Shown one piece after another: positions 15,945-23,847 of a DNA stretch of 46,903 nt. Position 1 is the stretch's first letter. Each line of letters starts with the position of its first letter. The translations under genes and the position numbers were made by a program. Below the pieces are notes generated by a model. That model saw only the letters and a program-made list of their open reading frames with translations. It did no database searches and was not told the DNA's origin. The stretch comes from Lachnospiraceae bacterium (GTDB lineage Bacteria > Bacillota > Clostridia > Lachnospirales > Lachnospiraceae). The stretch lies in NCBI GenBank assembly GCA_024681775.1, contig JAILAF010000139.1, forward strand, positions 1 through 46,903. Direction: 5' to 3'.

Positions 15945-15975
15945 AAGAGCATCCCGTAACGGGGTGCTCTTTTGG
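15945..15975 (+). terminator. Rho-independent terminator after nuclease-like gene
   Basis: AAGAGCATCCCG (15945-15956) pairs with CGGGGTGCTCTT (15960-15971) over 12 bp with one wobble and a TAA loop, then TTTT. It ends the unit that starts at about 14492. Confidence 0.85.
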
Positions 15976-16003
15976 TTTCACAGGACTGTAAGGATCGGAT
16001 CGA

Positions 16004-16373
16004 ACCTCGCCCACGCATAAGGGGGGCAAAGGCCATCGCACCCCGTCTGCACAAAAGGGGCAAAGGCCATCGCACCTCGCCCGCGCATAAGGGGGCAAAG
16101 GCCATCGCACCCCGCCCGCACAAAAGGGGGCAAAGGCCATCGCGCCCCGCCCGCACAAAAGGGGCAAAGGCCATCGCGCCCCGCCCGGGCAAAAGGGGTA
16201 AAAGGCCATCGCACCCCGCCCGCGCAAAAGGGGCAAAGGCCATCGCACCCCGCCCGCACAAAAGGGGCAAAGGCCATCGCGGCCCGCCCGCACAAAAGGA
16301 CTCAAAGGCCATCGCACTCCGCCCGAGCAAAAGGGGCAAAGGCCATCGCGGCCCGCCCGCGCAAAGGGACTCA
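16004..16373. repeat. 34/35-bp GC-rich minisatellite, ten copies
   Basis: The marker GGCCATCGC occurs at 16031, 16065, 16100, 16135, 16169, 16204, 16238, 16272, 16307 and 16341, so the period is 34 or 35 bp. Each unit reads roughly GGCAAAGGCCATCGC then a C-rich stretch and CACAAAAGG. Units differ by point changes and by one-base length changes in the G-run. There are no unique spacers. The period is not a multiple of three and frames across it are low-complexity, so it is not coding. The last unit includes the stop codon of the minus-strand gene to the right. Confidence 0.9.
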
Positions 16374-17192
16374 AAGAGGCCCGAAGGTCTGCTCGATCCG
16401 CTCCGAAACAGGGAGAGATGCGTAGATGTCCGCATAGACCCTGGGGGAGATGTCGATGAAATTCTGCAGATATTCCTTGTCCACGCCGTTTTTCTGCAGG
16501 ATATCCGCCGCCTTATTGTAGGCGATAGCAGCCTCCAGAACGGAAGGATAGGTCCCGATCTGCAGGTAGCCGTTCACATGGATCCTGGCAAGATACCCCT
16601 TCTCCACCGCACGGACGCCGTGGTATACGTTCAGGATCTCCAGATTTTCTCTGCGGAAGTCCAGCGGATCCCCGTTGACGAAGCGGTAATCCACCCCCTC
16701 CACCGCGTAGGGCTTGATGCCGTGCCTGGTAAAAACGGAGATCTGGGAGCCGTAGTCCGCCACGAAGAGATGCCCGCCACGCCGCATGATGGTATGCTGG
16801 GAATAGTAGAAGAGATCCTCGAAATCAAAGGTCAGCACCTCCGTGGGAGTAAGATGATAGGTGAAGATCCGCTGCCCCAGCACGATGGGGGTCTTAAAGT
16901 ACAGGCCGCTGTCCCGGAAGTTGACCAGGATCACCCATTTGTCGAAGGGAAGCGGGCCCTTCGTCTTTTTCCCCTGGGAGAGATAGTCCTCCGGCCCCAG
17001 GCGGGACTCCAGCAGCGCCTTTCCCTGGAGGTAGGCGTTATGGGCTTCCTTCGCGGTAGCATAGCTTCCCAGGGAGATGTGCTTTCCTTTGTATGTCAGG
17101 GAGGATCTGTAGTATTCCGTCCCGTCTTTTTTTACAGCCCGGTAGACGCCCTCGGGGAGAGGAGCGCCGCCCTTTTCGGAAGAATTTTTCAT
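16371..17192 (-). CDS. AP2/HNH-like DNA-binding protein, nuclease His absent
   Basis: A 273-residue protein. Two AP2-like three-strand modules are visible: residues about 14-60 (GVYRAVKKDGTEYYRSSLTY, then KHISLGSYATAKEAHNAY) and about 193-240 (YHGVRAVEKGYLARIHVNGY, then LQIGTYPSVLEAAIAYNKA). Before the second is DYRFVNGDPLDFRRENLEIL, which matches the HNH core of AP2-linked homing-type endonucleases (usually VDHINGNPLDNRRENL) but has Tyr-Arg where the first catalytic His is expected. So it is probably a DNA-binding relic or domesticated regulator rather than an active nuclease. Its 3' end touches the 34/35-bp repeat array. No ribosome site stands out before the ATG. Confidence 0.65.
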   Translation of the reverse strand: MKNSSEKGGAPLPEGVYRAVKKDGTEYYRSSLTYKGKHISLGSYATAKEAHNAYLQGKALLESRLGPEDYLSQGKKTKGPLPFDKWVILVNFRDSGLYFKTPIVLGQRIFTYHLTPTEVLTFDFEDLFYYSQHTIMRRGGHLFVADYGSQISVFTRHGIKPYAVEGVDYRFVNGDPLDFRRENLEILNVYHGVRAVEKGYLARIHVNGYLQIGTYPSVLEAAIAYNKAADILQKNGVDKEYLQNFIDISPRVYADIYASLPVSERIEQTFGPL

Positions 17193-17294
17193 AAATCCAC
17201 TTTAACATAGTAATGTCGCAAAAAAAATGGCTTTTCTATTTCTAAAATCAGTGTAAAATAGGAGTGATCATTTATTTTCAGAAAGGAAATGCAT

Positions 17295-18782
17295 ATGGAA
17301 GTCAAGTACAGCAGCACCAGAGGCGCCGGCGCATTTGTAACCGCATCTCAGGCGATTTTACGAGGCCTTGCGGAGGACGGCGGACTCTATGTTCCCGATC
17401 ATATCCCTTCCCTGGATATCCCTCTTTCCGAGCTGGCAAAGATGAGCTATCAGGAGGTGGCTCTGGAAGTGATGCAGCGCTTCCTCACGGACTTCACCAA
17501 AGAGGAATTGCAAAACTGCATTAATAAGGCGTATGATTCCAAATTCGATACCGAGGAGATCGCTCCCCTGGTTTCCGCAGAGGGCGCTTACTATCTGGAG
17601 CTTTTCCACGGCGCCACCATTGCATTTAAGGATATGGCCCTGTCCATCCTGCCCCACCTCATGACTACCGCAGCGCGGAAGAATCATGAGGACAAGGAGA
17701 TCGTCATCCTCACCGCCACCAGCGGCGATACCGGAAAAGCGGCTCTGGCAGGCTTTGCGGACGTTGAAGGTACCCGCATCGTGGTCTTTTACCCCAAGAA
17801 CGGTGTCAGCCCCATCCAGGAGCGCCAGATGGTGACCCAGAAGGGCGCCAATACCTTTGTGGTAGGGATCCACGGCAACTTCGACGACGCGCAGACCGGC
17901 GTAAAGCAGCTCTTTTCCGATAAGGAGCTGGCTGATGAGATGGCGGAGAAAGGCTTCTGCTTCTCCTCCGCAAACTCCATCAACATCGGCCGTCTGGTGC
18001 CCCAGATCGTGTACTATGTCTATGCTTTCTGCAAGCTGCTGAAGGAAGAGAAGATCAAGGAAGGCGAAGCCATCAACGTGGTGGTGCCCACCGGCAACTT
18101 TGGCAATATCCTGGCTGCCTTCTATGCGAAGACCATGGGCCTGCCCATCGAGAAGCTGGTCTGCGCCTCCAACTCCAACAAGGTGCTCTACGACTTCCTG
18201 GGCAGCGGCGTTTATGACCGCAACAGAGAGTTTATCCTGACCTCCAGCCCTTCCATGGACATCCTGATCTCCAGCAACCTGGAGCGCCTGATCTACCGCA
18301 TCACCGGCAACGATGCAGCCCGCACTGCGGATCTGATGAAGGCACTGTCCGGTCAGGGAAAGTACGAGATCTCCCATGACGAGAAGCTTCTCCTTTCCGA
18401 TTTTTATGGGAACTACGCGGATGAACAGGAGACCGCTGACGAGATCCGCCGGATCTATGAGGCCTGCGGCTATGTCATCGATACCCATACCGCCGTGGCA
18501 TCCGCTGTCTACGCAAAATACTTCCGTGCTACCGGTGACAGGAGACCAACCGTCATCGCTTCCACGGCCAGCCCCTTCAAGTTCGCCCGCAGCGTCATGA
18601 AGGCCATCGATGCAAAATACGATGCCATGGATGATTTCGATCTCATTGACGAGCTCTCCCGCATCGCAAATGTGAAGGTGCCGAAGGCCATCGAAGAGAT
18701 CCGTACCGCGCCCGTACTCCACGACCACGTATGCGAGAAAGAGGAGATGAAGGCGGTAGTGAAAGGATTCCTGGGAATCTGA
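17295..18782 (+). CDS. thrC: Threonine synthase
   Basis: A 495-residue PLP enzyme converting O-phosphohomoserine to threonine. The N-terminal YSSTRG and GLAEDGGLYVPDHIP motifs are typical of the longer threonine synthase class. ELFHGATIAFKDMALSIL carries the PLP Lys (FKD). TATSGDTGKAALAGF and VVPTGNFGNILAAFYAK are the phosphate-binding and glycine loops. I chose the ATG at 17295 rather than 17289 because GAAAGGA is then 7 nt away. The M24 peptidase gene follows 18 nt later and is probably co-transcribed. Confidence 0.95.
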   Translation: MEVKYSSTRGAGAFVTASQAILRGLAEDGGLYVPDHIPSLDIPLSELAKMSYQEVALEVMQRFLTDFTKEELQNCINKAYDSKFDTEEIAPLVSAEGAYYLELFHGATIAFKDMALSILPHLMTTAARKNHEDKEIVILTATSGDTGKAALAGFADVEGTRIVVFYPKNGVSPIQERQMVTQKGANTFVVGIHGNFDDAQTGVKQLFSDKELADEMAEKGFCFSSANSINIGRLVPQIVYYVYAFCKLLKEEKIKEGEAINVVVPTGNFGNILAAFYAKTMGLPIEKLVCASNSNKVLYDFLGSGVYDRNREFILTSSPSMDILISSNLERLIYRITGNDAARTADLMKALSGQGKYEISHDEKLLLSDFYGNYADEQETADEIRRIYEACGYVIDTHTAVASAVYAKYFRATGDRRPTVIASTASPFKFARSVMKAIDAKYDAMDDFDLIDELSRIANVKVPKAIEEIRTAPVLHDHVCEKEEMKAVVKGFLGI

Positions 18783-18800
18783 CCGGACAGGTAAGGCAAT

Positions 18801-20618
18801 ATGGGAAAAGAAAACATCGCGCTGCGGATCGCGCAGCTGAGAAAACGGATGGAAGCGGAGGAAATAGATGCCTACTTTGTGGTGACCGACGATTACCACG
18901 CTTCCGAATATGTTGGAGATTATTTCAAAGAGCGGGAGTTTTTGTCCGGCTTTGACGGCTCTGCGGGAGAACTGGTGGTCACTGCCAGGGAAGCCCTCCT
19001 CTGGACGGACGGAAGGTATTTCCTTCAGGCGGAGGATCAGCTCTCCGGCACCGGCATCCGTCTCATGAAGATGCGGGAGCCCGGCGTTCCGACGGTCCCC
19101 GAGTATCTGGCACAGGTCCTTCCTCCGGAAGGGGTCCTGGGATATGACGGACGCACTGTCAGCAATGCCACTGCGGAGGCCATTGAGAAGGCCTGCAAGG
19201 GGCTTCATGTGCGCTATGTGACGAATAGGGATCTGCCCGGGGAGATTTGGACGGACAGACCTGCCATGAGCGCAGAGCCCGTCTGGGAGCTTTCCGCGGA
19301 AGTCACGGGAGAGAGCAGGAGAGAAAAGCTGGAGCGCGTTCGGAAGCAGATGCAGGAGAAGGGCTGTAATGCCCATCTTACCGCCTCTCTGGATGACATC
19401 GCCTGGGTGCTGCAGCTTCGGGGCGGAGATGTGGATTACAATCCCGTTTTCCTGAGCTATCTGCTGGTGCTCACCGGCAGTGCCATCCTCTATGTGAATC
19501 CCGACATCCTCTCCGGGGAGATCATGGATCATCTCAAGGCGGATGGCGTGGAGGTACACCTCTACGATGATATCTACGAGGAGCTCTCCGGACTCCTGTC
19601 CGGCAAGACCGTGCTCCTTTCCAAAGCGAAGGTGAACAAGGCACTCTACATGCGGATCCCCGTGGATGCCAGAGTCGTGGATGACATCAGCCCCGAGACC
19701 CTTTTTAAGGCCTGCAAAACGGAGCGGGAGATCGCCAACGAGCGTCTGGCCCACATCAAGGACGGCGCGGCCCTCACCAAGCTGATCTTTTACCTGAAGA
19801 CGCAGCTTGACGGCTCAGAAGAGCTGAAGGGCGGCAAGGTAACGGAACTCCAGGTGAGTGACCGGCTCTTAAAGCTTCGTGAGGCACAGGAGCATTTCCT
19901 GGGACAGAGCTTTGCCCCCATCATCGCTACCGGTGCTCACGGTGCCATCATTCATTACGAGCCCACGGAAGAGACAGATATCCCCATCGAGGATAATACC
20001 TTCCTCCTGATGGATACCGGCGGACAGTACCTGGAGGGCACCACGGATGTCACCAGAACCGTGCTGCTGGGACAGGGAACGGATCTGATGAAGCAGCTCT
20101 ACACCGCAGTCCTGCGGGGACACATCCGTCTGGCGAGCGCCGTCTTTAAGAAGGGCATCACCGGTGTGAATCTGGATGTGCTGGCCAGAGGCCCCTTATG
20201 GGAGCTGGGCTATGATTACAACCACGGCACCGGACACGGCGTCGGGTACCTGCTGAACGTCCATGAAGGACCGCAGGGCATCCGCCTGCTGGAGGCAGGA
20301 CGGAAGCTGGGAGCCCCCTTGGAGCACGGCATGATCACCTCCAACGAGCCCGGCGTGTACCTGGCAGGGAGGTTTGGCATCCGTCTGGAGAACCTGAACG
20401 TCACTTTAAACGGACCCGAGACGGAGATGGGGAAGTTCCTGAAGTTTGAGACCCTTACCATGGCACCCTTCGATCTGGATGCGGTGCTTCCCGAGATGCT
20501 TACCGCGCCAGAGAAGGAATGGCTGAATGCATATCACAAAACCGTTCGTGAGACCTTGCAGCCGTACCTGACGGCAGAAGAGAACGCATGGCTCGCGGAC
20601 GCGACCAGAGCAATCTGA
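18801..20618 (+). CDS. M24-family Xaa-Pro aminopeptidase
   Basis: A 605-residue metallopeptidase of the aminopeptidase P type. Two creatinase-like N-terminal domains (about 1-300) are followed by the pita-bread catalytic domain. Metal ligands are visible: Asp in LLMDTGGQY, Asp in GTTDVTRT, His in HGTGHGVGY, Glu in TSNEPGVY and Glu in GIRLENL. The C-terminal extension after about residue 540 (EKEWLNAYHKTVRETLQPYL) is the APP_C domain of the long, eukaryote-like form. It should remove an N-terminal residue ahead of proline. The ATG has GGTAAGG upstream. A strong terminator starts 3 nt after the stop. Confidence 0.92.
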   Translation: MGKENIALRIAQLRKRMEAEEIDAYFVVTDDYHASEYVGDYFKEREFLSGFDGSAGELVVTAREALLWTDGRYFLQAEDQLSGTGIRLMKMREPGVPTVPEYLAQVLPPEGVLGYDGRTVSNATAEAIEKACKGLHVRYVTNRDLPGEIWTDRPAMSAEPVWELSAEVTGESRREKLERVRKQMQEKGCNAHLTASLDDIAWVLQLRGGDVDYNPVFLSYLLVLTGSAILYVNPDILSGEIMDHLKADGVEVHLYDDIYEELSGLLSGKTVLLSKAKVNKALYMRIPVDARVVDDISPETLFKACKTEREIANERLAHIKDGAALTKLIFYLKTQLDGSEELKGGKVTELQVSDRLLKLREAQEHFLGQSFAPIIATGAHGAIIHYEPTEETDIPIEDNTFLLMDTGGQYLEGTTDVTRTVLLGQGTDLMKQLYTAVLRGHIRLASAVFKKGITGVNLDVLARGPLWELGYDYNHGTGHGVGYLLNVHEGPQGIRLLEAGRKLGAPLEHGMITSNEPGVYLAGRFGIRLENLNVTLNGPETEMGKFLKFETLTMAPFDLDAVLPEMLTAPEKEWLNAYHKTVRETLQPYLTAEENAWLADATRAI

Positions 20619-20620
20619 GC

Positions 20621-20671
20621 ACAGCAAAAAAATGAACCCTGCAGCAACTGCAAGGTTCTTTTTTTTGCTGT
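20621..20671 (+). terminator. Bidirectional-looking terminator after M24 peptidase
   Basis: GAACC-(C)-TGCA pairs with TGCA-(A)-GGTTC around 20634-20657. It is flanked by ACAGC plus an A-run on the left and a T-run plus GCTGT on the right, so the whole element is nearly symmetric. Confidence 0.85.
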
Positions 20672-20684
20672 ATGGGAGAAGAAC

Positions 20685-20719
20685 CGAAAAAATCCCCGAG
20701 GATTTCTCCCCGGGGATTT
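20685..20719 (-). terminator. Terminator of pckA
   Basis: AAATCCCCG (20690-20698) pairs with CGGGGATTT (20711-20719). On the minus strand the hairpin is followed by a TTTTTT run, as expected for the end of pckA, whose stop is at 20762. Confidence 0.75.
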
Positions 20720-20761
20720 CTTATCTTCAGTGACGTTCCATTTCTTTATGAAATCCGAACA

Positions 20762-22375
20762 TTACAGCTGAGGACCTGCAGCAACCAGAGCCTTGCCTGC
20801 GTCGTTGCCGGTGTACTTCACGAAGTTCTTCTGGAATCTGCCTGCCAGATCTTTCGCCTTCTCCTCCCACTGGGAAGGATCAGCGTAGGTATCTCTGGGA
20901 TCCAGGATGCCGGTGTCAACGCCGGGCAGCTCGGTAGGAACCTCGAAGTTGAAGTAAGGAATGGTCTTGGTAGGAGCGGACTTGATATCGCCGTTCAGGA
21001 TCGCATCGATGATGCCTCTGGTATCCTTGATGGTGATTCTCTTGCCGGTGCCGTTCCATCCGGTGTTCACCAGATAAGCCTTAGCGCCGGACTTCTGCAT
21101 CTTCTTTACCAGCTCCTCTGCATACTTGGTAGGATGCAGCTCCAGGAATGCCTGGCCGAAGCAAGCGGAGAAGGTAGGAGTGGGCTCGGTGATGCCTCTC
21201 TCGGTACCTGCCAGCTTTGCGGTAAATCCGCTCAGGAAATAGTACTGGGTCTGCTCCGGAGTCAGGATGGAGACGGGAGGCAGAACGCCGAATGCATCAG
21301 CGGAAAGGAAGATCACGTTCTCGGCTGCGGGGCCGGAGGAGATCTTGTTCACGTTCTGAGCGATCTTCTCGATGTGCTCGATGGGATAGGAGACACGGGT
21401 GTTCTCGGTAACGGACTTGTCAGCAAAGTCGATCTTGCCTGCAGCGTCTACGGTAACGTTCTCCAGCAGAGCGTTTCTGCGGATCGCATTGTAGATGTCG
21501 GGCTCGGAATCCTTGTCCAGGTTGATGACCTTTGCGTAGCAGCCGCCTTCCAGGTTGAAGACACCGTTGTCATCCCAGCCGTGCTCGTCATCACCGATGA
21601 GCAGTCTCTTGGGATCGGTGGAAAGGGTGGTCTTACCGGTTCCGGACAGACCGAAGAAGATTGCGGTGTTCTTGCCGTCCATATCGGTGTTGGCGGAGCA
21701 GTGCATGGAAGCAATGCCGTTCAGAGGCAGGAAGTAGTTCTGCATGGAGAACATACCTTTCTTCATCTCGCCGCCGTACCAGGTGTTCAGGATGACCTGC
21801 TCACGGGAGGTAACGTTGAAGAGCACTGCGGTCTCGGAATTGAGGCCCAGCTCCTTGTAGTTCTCAACCTTTGCCTTGGAAGCGGTGTAAACGATGAAAT
21901 CAGGCTTGAAGTTTGCCTTCTCCTCCTCGGTGGGACGGATGAACATGTTGGTAACGAAGTGAGCCTGCCAAGCAACCTCCATGATGAAACGGACTGCCAT
22001 GCGGGTGTCCTTGTTGGCGCCGCAGAAGCCGTCTACCACGAAAAGCTTCTTGCCGGAGAGCTGATCCAGAGCCAGCTTCTTGCAGGCATCCCATGCTTCC
22101 TGGGTAGCGCGGTGGTTGTCGTTGGGATACTCCTCGGAAGTCCACCATACGGTGTCATGAGCCTTCGCATCATCGACGATGAACTTGTCTTTGGGAGAAC
22201 GGCCGGTGTAGATACCGGTCATGACATTGACAGCGCCCAGCTCGGTGAGCACGCCCTTGTCATATCCCTCCAGGGAAGGATCCATCTCTGCCTCGAACAG
22301 CTGCTCGTAGGTAGGATTGTAAATGATTTCTTTGACATCGCTGATGCCATACTGGGAAAGATCGATTGTTGCCAT
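20762..22375 (-). CDS. pckA: Phosphoenolpyruvate carboxykinase (ATP)
   Basis: A 537-residue ATP-dependent PEPCK, interconverting oxaloacetate + ATP and PEP + CO2 + ADP. In rumen and gut anaerobes it often fixes CO2 toward succinate. [14 protein letters not shown] is the substrate-binding Arg/Lys segment. The P-loop is [11 protein letters not shown], preceded by a metal-site segment with [39 protein letters not shown] is the kinase-2 region. The length is normal. On the minus strand AGAGAGGA precedes the ATG at 22373-22375. Confidence 0.97.
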   Translation of the reverse strand: MATIDLSQYGISDVKEIIYNPTYEQLFEAEMDPSLEGYDKGVLTELGAVNVMTGIYTGRSPKDKFIVDDAKAHDTVWWTSEEYPNDNHRATQEAWDACKKLALDQLSGKKLFVVDGFCGANKDTRMAVRFIMEVAWQAHFVTNMFIRPTEEEKANFKPDFIVYTASKAKVENYKELGLNSETAVLFNVTSREQVILNTWYGGEMKKGMFSMQNYFLPLNGIASMHCSANTDMDGKNTAIFFGLSGTGKTTLSTDPKRLLIGDDEHGWDDNGVFNLEGGCYAKVINLDKDSEPDIYNAIRRNALLENVTVDAAGKIDFADKSVTENTRVSYPIEHIEKIAQNVNKISSGPAAENVIFLSADAFGVLPPVSILTPEQTQYYFLSGFTAKLAGTERGITEPTPTFSACFGQAFLELHPTKYAEELVKKMQKSGAKAYLVNTGWNGTGKRITIKDTRGIIDAILNGDIKSAPTKTIPYFNFEVPTELPGVDTGILDPRDTYADPSQWEEKAKDLAGRFQKNFVKYTGNDAGKALVAAGPQL

Positions 22376-22458
22376 ACTTAGTCCTCTCTTTTTCTAAAAT
22401 TTTTCGACCAAGATGAGGAAAAATAAAAATTTCCCCCCATATTGAACAATTCTCAATC

Positions 22459-22487
22459 ATTATACCCGACAGACCGAAAAAGGAAAA
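22459..22487 (-). promoter_or_regulatory. Possible pckA promoter
   Basis: On the minus strand TATAAT (22464-22459) lies about 84 nt upstream of the pckA start. The box 17 nt further upstream, TTTTCC, is a poor -35. A short palindrome, ATTGA-N7-TCAAT (22441-22457), lies just after the -10 where a repressor could block the start site. Confidence 0.4.
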
Positions 22488-22586
22488 GAAAAAATCGTGA
22501 GATTCTCCCACTTTTTTTATCAACAAAAAAGAATTCTGAACAAAAGCTGAATTTTCTAAAAACTTACGAACATCCCTCAAAAAAGG

Positions 22587-22615
22587 TTGCTAACGGAAAG
22601 CGCATCTTATATAAT
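22587..22615 (+). promoter_or_regulatory. Sigma-A promoter of the small RNA
   Basis: TTGCTA (22587-22592) and a perfect TATAAT (22610-22615) are separated by 17 nt. The predicted start is near 22622. No protein frame follows before the terminator at 22821-22846. Confidence 0.8.
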
Positions 22616-22621
22616 GAAATC

Positions 22622-22846
22622 AGCCCAGAGCCCTACCTTTTGAAATTTTTGAACCTACATTTACCTTTCACGGGATTCCTACATCGCATGGCAGCTGCGG
22701 AGCCCCGCCTTCCTGAGGTCGGGGATGCAAAAACCATCGCTGCGGTCACCCACCTGGCTTTGGCTAGGCGTCAAAAGGCAAAAGGTTCGGCCGAGGGTGT
22801 TACCGGTTTGACTGAAAAAAGAGCGGTTTAGGTCGCTCCTTTTTTC
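22622..22846 (+). ncRNA. ssrS: Structured small RNA, probably 6S RNA
   Basis: A free-standing transcript of about 225 nt with its own promoter and terminator and no ORF. ACCTTTTG (near 22635) pairs exactly with CAAAAGGT (near 22779), and GCC/GGC extends this closing stem across a 2x2 loop. The tip is a strong CCCCG...CGGGG hairpin (about 22703-22724). A small hairpin, CCTGGC...GCTAGG, lies on the 3' side. The rod with an opened centre and a 3'-side hairpin fits Firmicutes 6S RNA, which binds the RNA polymerase holoenzyme. I could not run a covariance search, so the family is a judgement; the existence of a structured RNA is the firmer claim. Confidence 0.6.
22815..22846 (+). terminator. Terminator of the small RNA
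   Basis: GAGCG (22821-22825) pairs with CGCTC (22834-22838). It is flanked by an A-run on the left and a T-run (22840-22845) on the right. Confidence 0.8.
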
Positions 22847-22898
22847 TGTGTAGGAAACAAACTGCAAATGCAACGGTATTAAGGCTGCAGAGAACTCT

Positions 22899-23804
22899 AT
22901 GAAGAAAAAATACATTGATATTGGCAGGGATTTTTCCCTGCGGATCCGGGGCAAGGACATTCCTTCCTACGCCGCCAGCGCATCCTTTTTCCTCATACTC
23001 TCGTTTGTTCCCATGATCGCCCTGATCTGTGGTATACTTCCCTATACCCCGCTGACGGAGGATTTCCTCCTGCGGGTGGTACTGGAGTGGTCGCCGGACG
23101 CCATGGACGGCGTGCTGGACAGCATTATCCGGCAGGTGTACGAATCCTCTGCGGGCATTGTCACCATTTCCATCTTTGCGACCCTGTGGTCCGCAGGGAA
23201 GGGGGTGATGGCGCTGGTCCAGGGGCTGAACCGGATCAACCATGTGAAGGAGCAGCGGAATATGCTGGTGATCCGCCTTTGGAGCTGCTTTTACACCACC
23301 ATCCTCCTGCTGGGGCTGGTGCTTTCCCTGGTGGTGCTGGTCTTCGGTGACAGACTGCTGGAGCGGGTGCGGAGCGTGTACCCTTCCGTGGTGCAGCCCC
23401 TCATCGATCTGGTGATGCGACCGAGAGCGCTGTATGCGGTGCTGCTTTTGACGTTTGTTTTTGCGGCGCTTTACCGGTTTTTGCCCAATGCGAAGCTCAA
23501 ATACAGGGAGCAGCTCCCGGGAGCGCTTCTGGCCGCCATTATGTGGACCGTATTTTCGTATGTTTTTTCCCTCTATGTGAGCAACTCGAAATACCTGTCA
23601 CTCTACGGCAGCATGACCACCCTGGTGATCACCATGCTCTGGCTCTACGGCTGCATGTACCTCTTCCTGGTATGTGCCTACCTGAACCGCTTTTTCCGGC
23701 CCATCAATCTGGTGCTGGTGTATCCGAATAAAAAGAAGAAAAAATCCGCGTCCACAGCCGGCCCAGCGCCCGAGACGGACCCGGGGAATGAAGAGAAAGT
23801 TTGA
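22899..23804 (+). CDS. YihY/BrkB-family inner-membrane protein
   Basis: A 301-residue polytopic membrane protein of the YihY/virulence factor BrkB family. SYAASASFFLILSFVPMIALI near residue 30 is the family's first conserved helix. FATLWSAGKGVMALVQGLN, RFLPNAKLKYREQLPGALLAAIMW and YGSMTTLVITMLWLYGCMYLFL follow in the usual order. About six helices are predicted, with a basic, Pro-rich cytoplasmic tail. The function is not established; some members were once misannotated as ribonuclease BN. It stands just after the small RNA and 43 nt before pheS. Confidence 0.9.
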   Translation: MKKKYIDIGRDFSLRIRGKDIPSYAASASFFLILSFVPMIALICGILPYTPLTEDFLLRVVLEWSPDAMDGVLDSIIRQVYESSAGIVTISIFATLWSAGKGVMALVQGLNRINHVKEQRNMLVIRLWSCFYTTILLLGLVLSLVVLVFGDRLLERVRSVYPSVVQPLIDLVMRPRALYAVLLLTFVFAALYRFLPNAKLKYREQLPGALLAAIMWTVFSYVFSLYVSNSKYLSLYGSMTTLVITMLWLYGCMYLFLVCAYLNRFFRPINLVLVYPNKKKKKSASTAGPAPETDPGNEEKV

Positions 23805-23847
23805 AAGAAAATTCGCATGCGCGAATTCTCATCACGGAGGTAAATAT

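Noticed and set aside
16004-16373. CRISPR array
   Set aside because: The 34/35-bp units are conserved along their whole length, so there are no unique spacers, and no cas genes are nearby.
14300-17200. Insertion sequence or prophage remnant
   Set aside because: No transposase, integrase, terminal inverted repeats with target duplication or phage genes are visible.
15731-17210. Long open frames on both strands across the minisatellite (for example 15972-17210 plus and 15731-16435 minus)
   Set aside because: They are low-complexity reading of the repeat or the antisense of the AP2/HNH-like gene, with no ribosome site and no family resemblance.
17358-19754. 798-codon minus-strand frame
   Set aside because: It is antisense to thrC and the M24 peptidase gene, an effect of their high third-position GC; it has no recognisable domain.
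20672-22381. 569-codon plus-strand frame
   Set aside because: Antisense of pckA, whose motifs are unambiguous.
22622-22846. SRP RNA, tmRNA or RNase P RNA
   Set aside because: None of their hallmark sequences (GGAAGCAGC tetraloop region, CCA end with tag frame, RNase P core) is seen.
23805-23847. T-box leader before pheST
   Set aside because: The gap from yihY is only 43 nt and holds just a short ATTCGC/GCGAAT hairpin; a T-box needs far more sequence.
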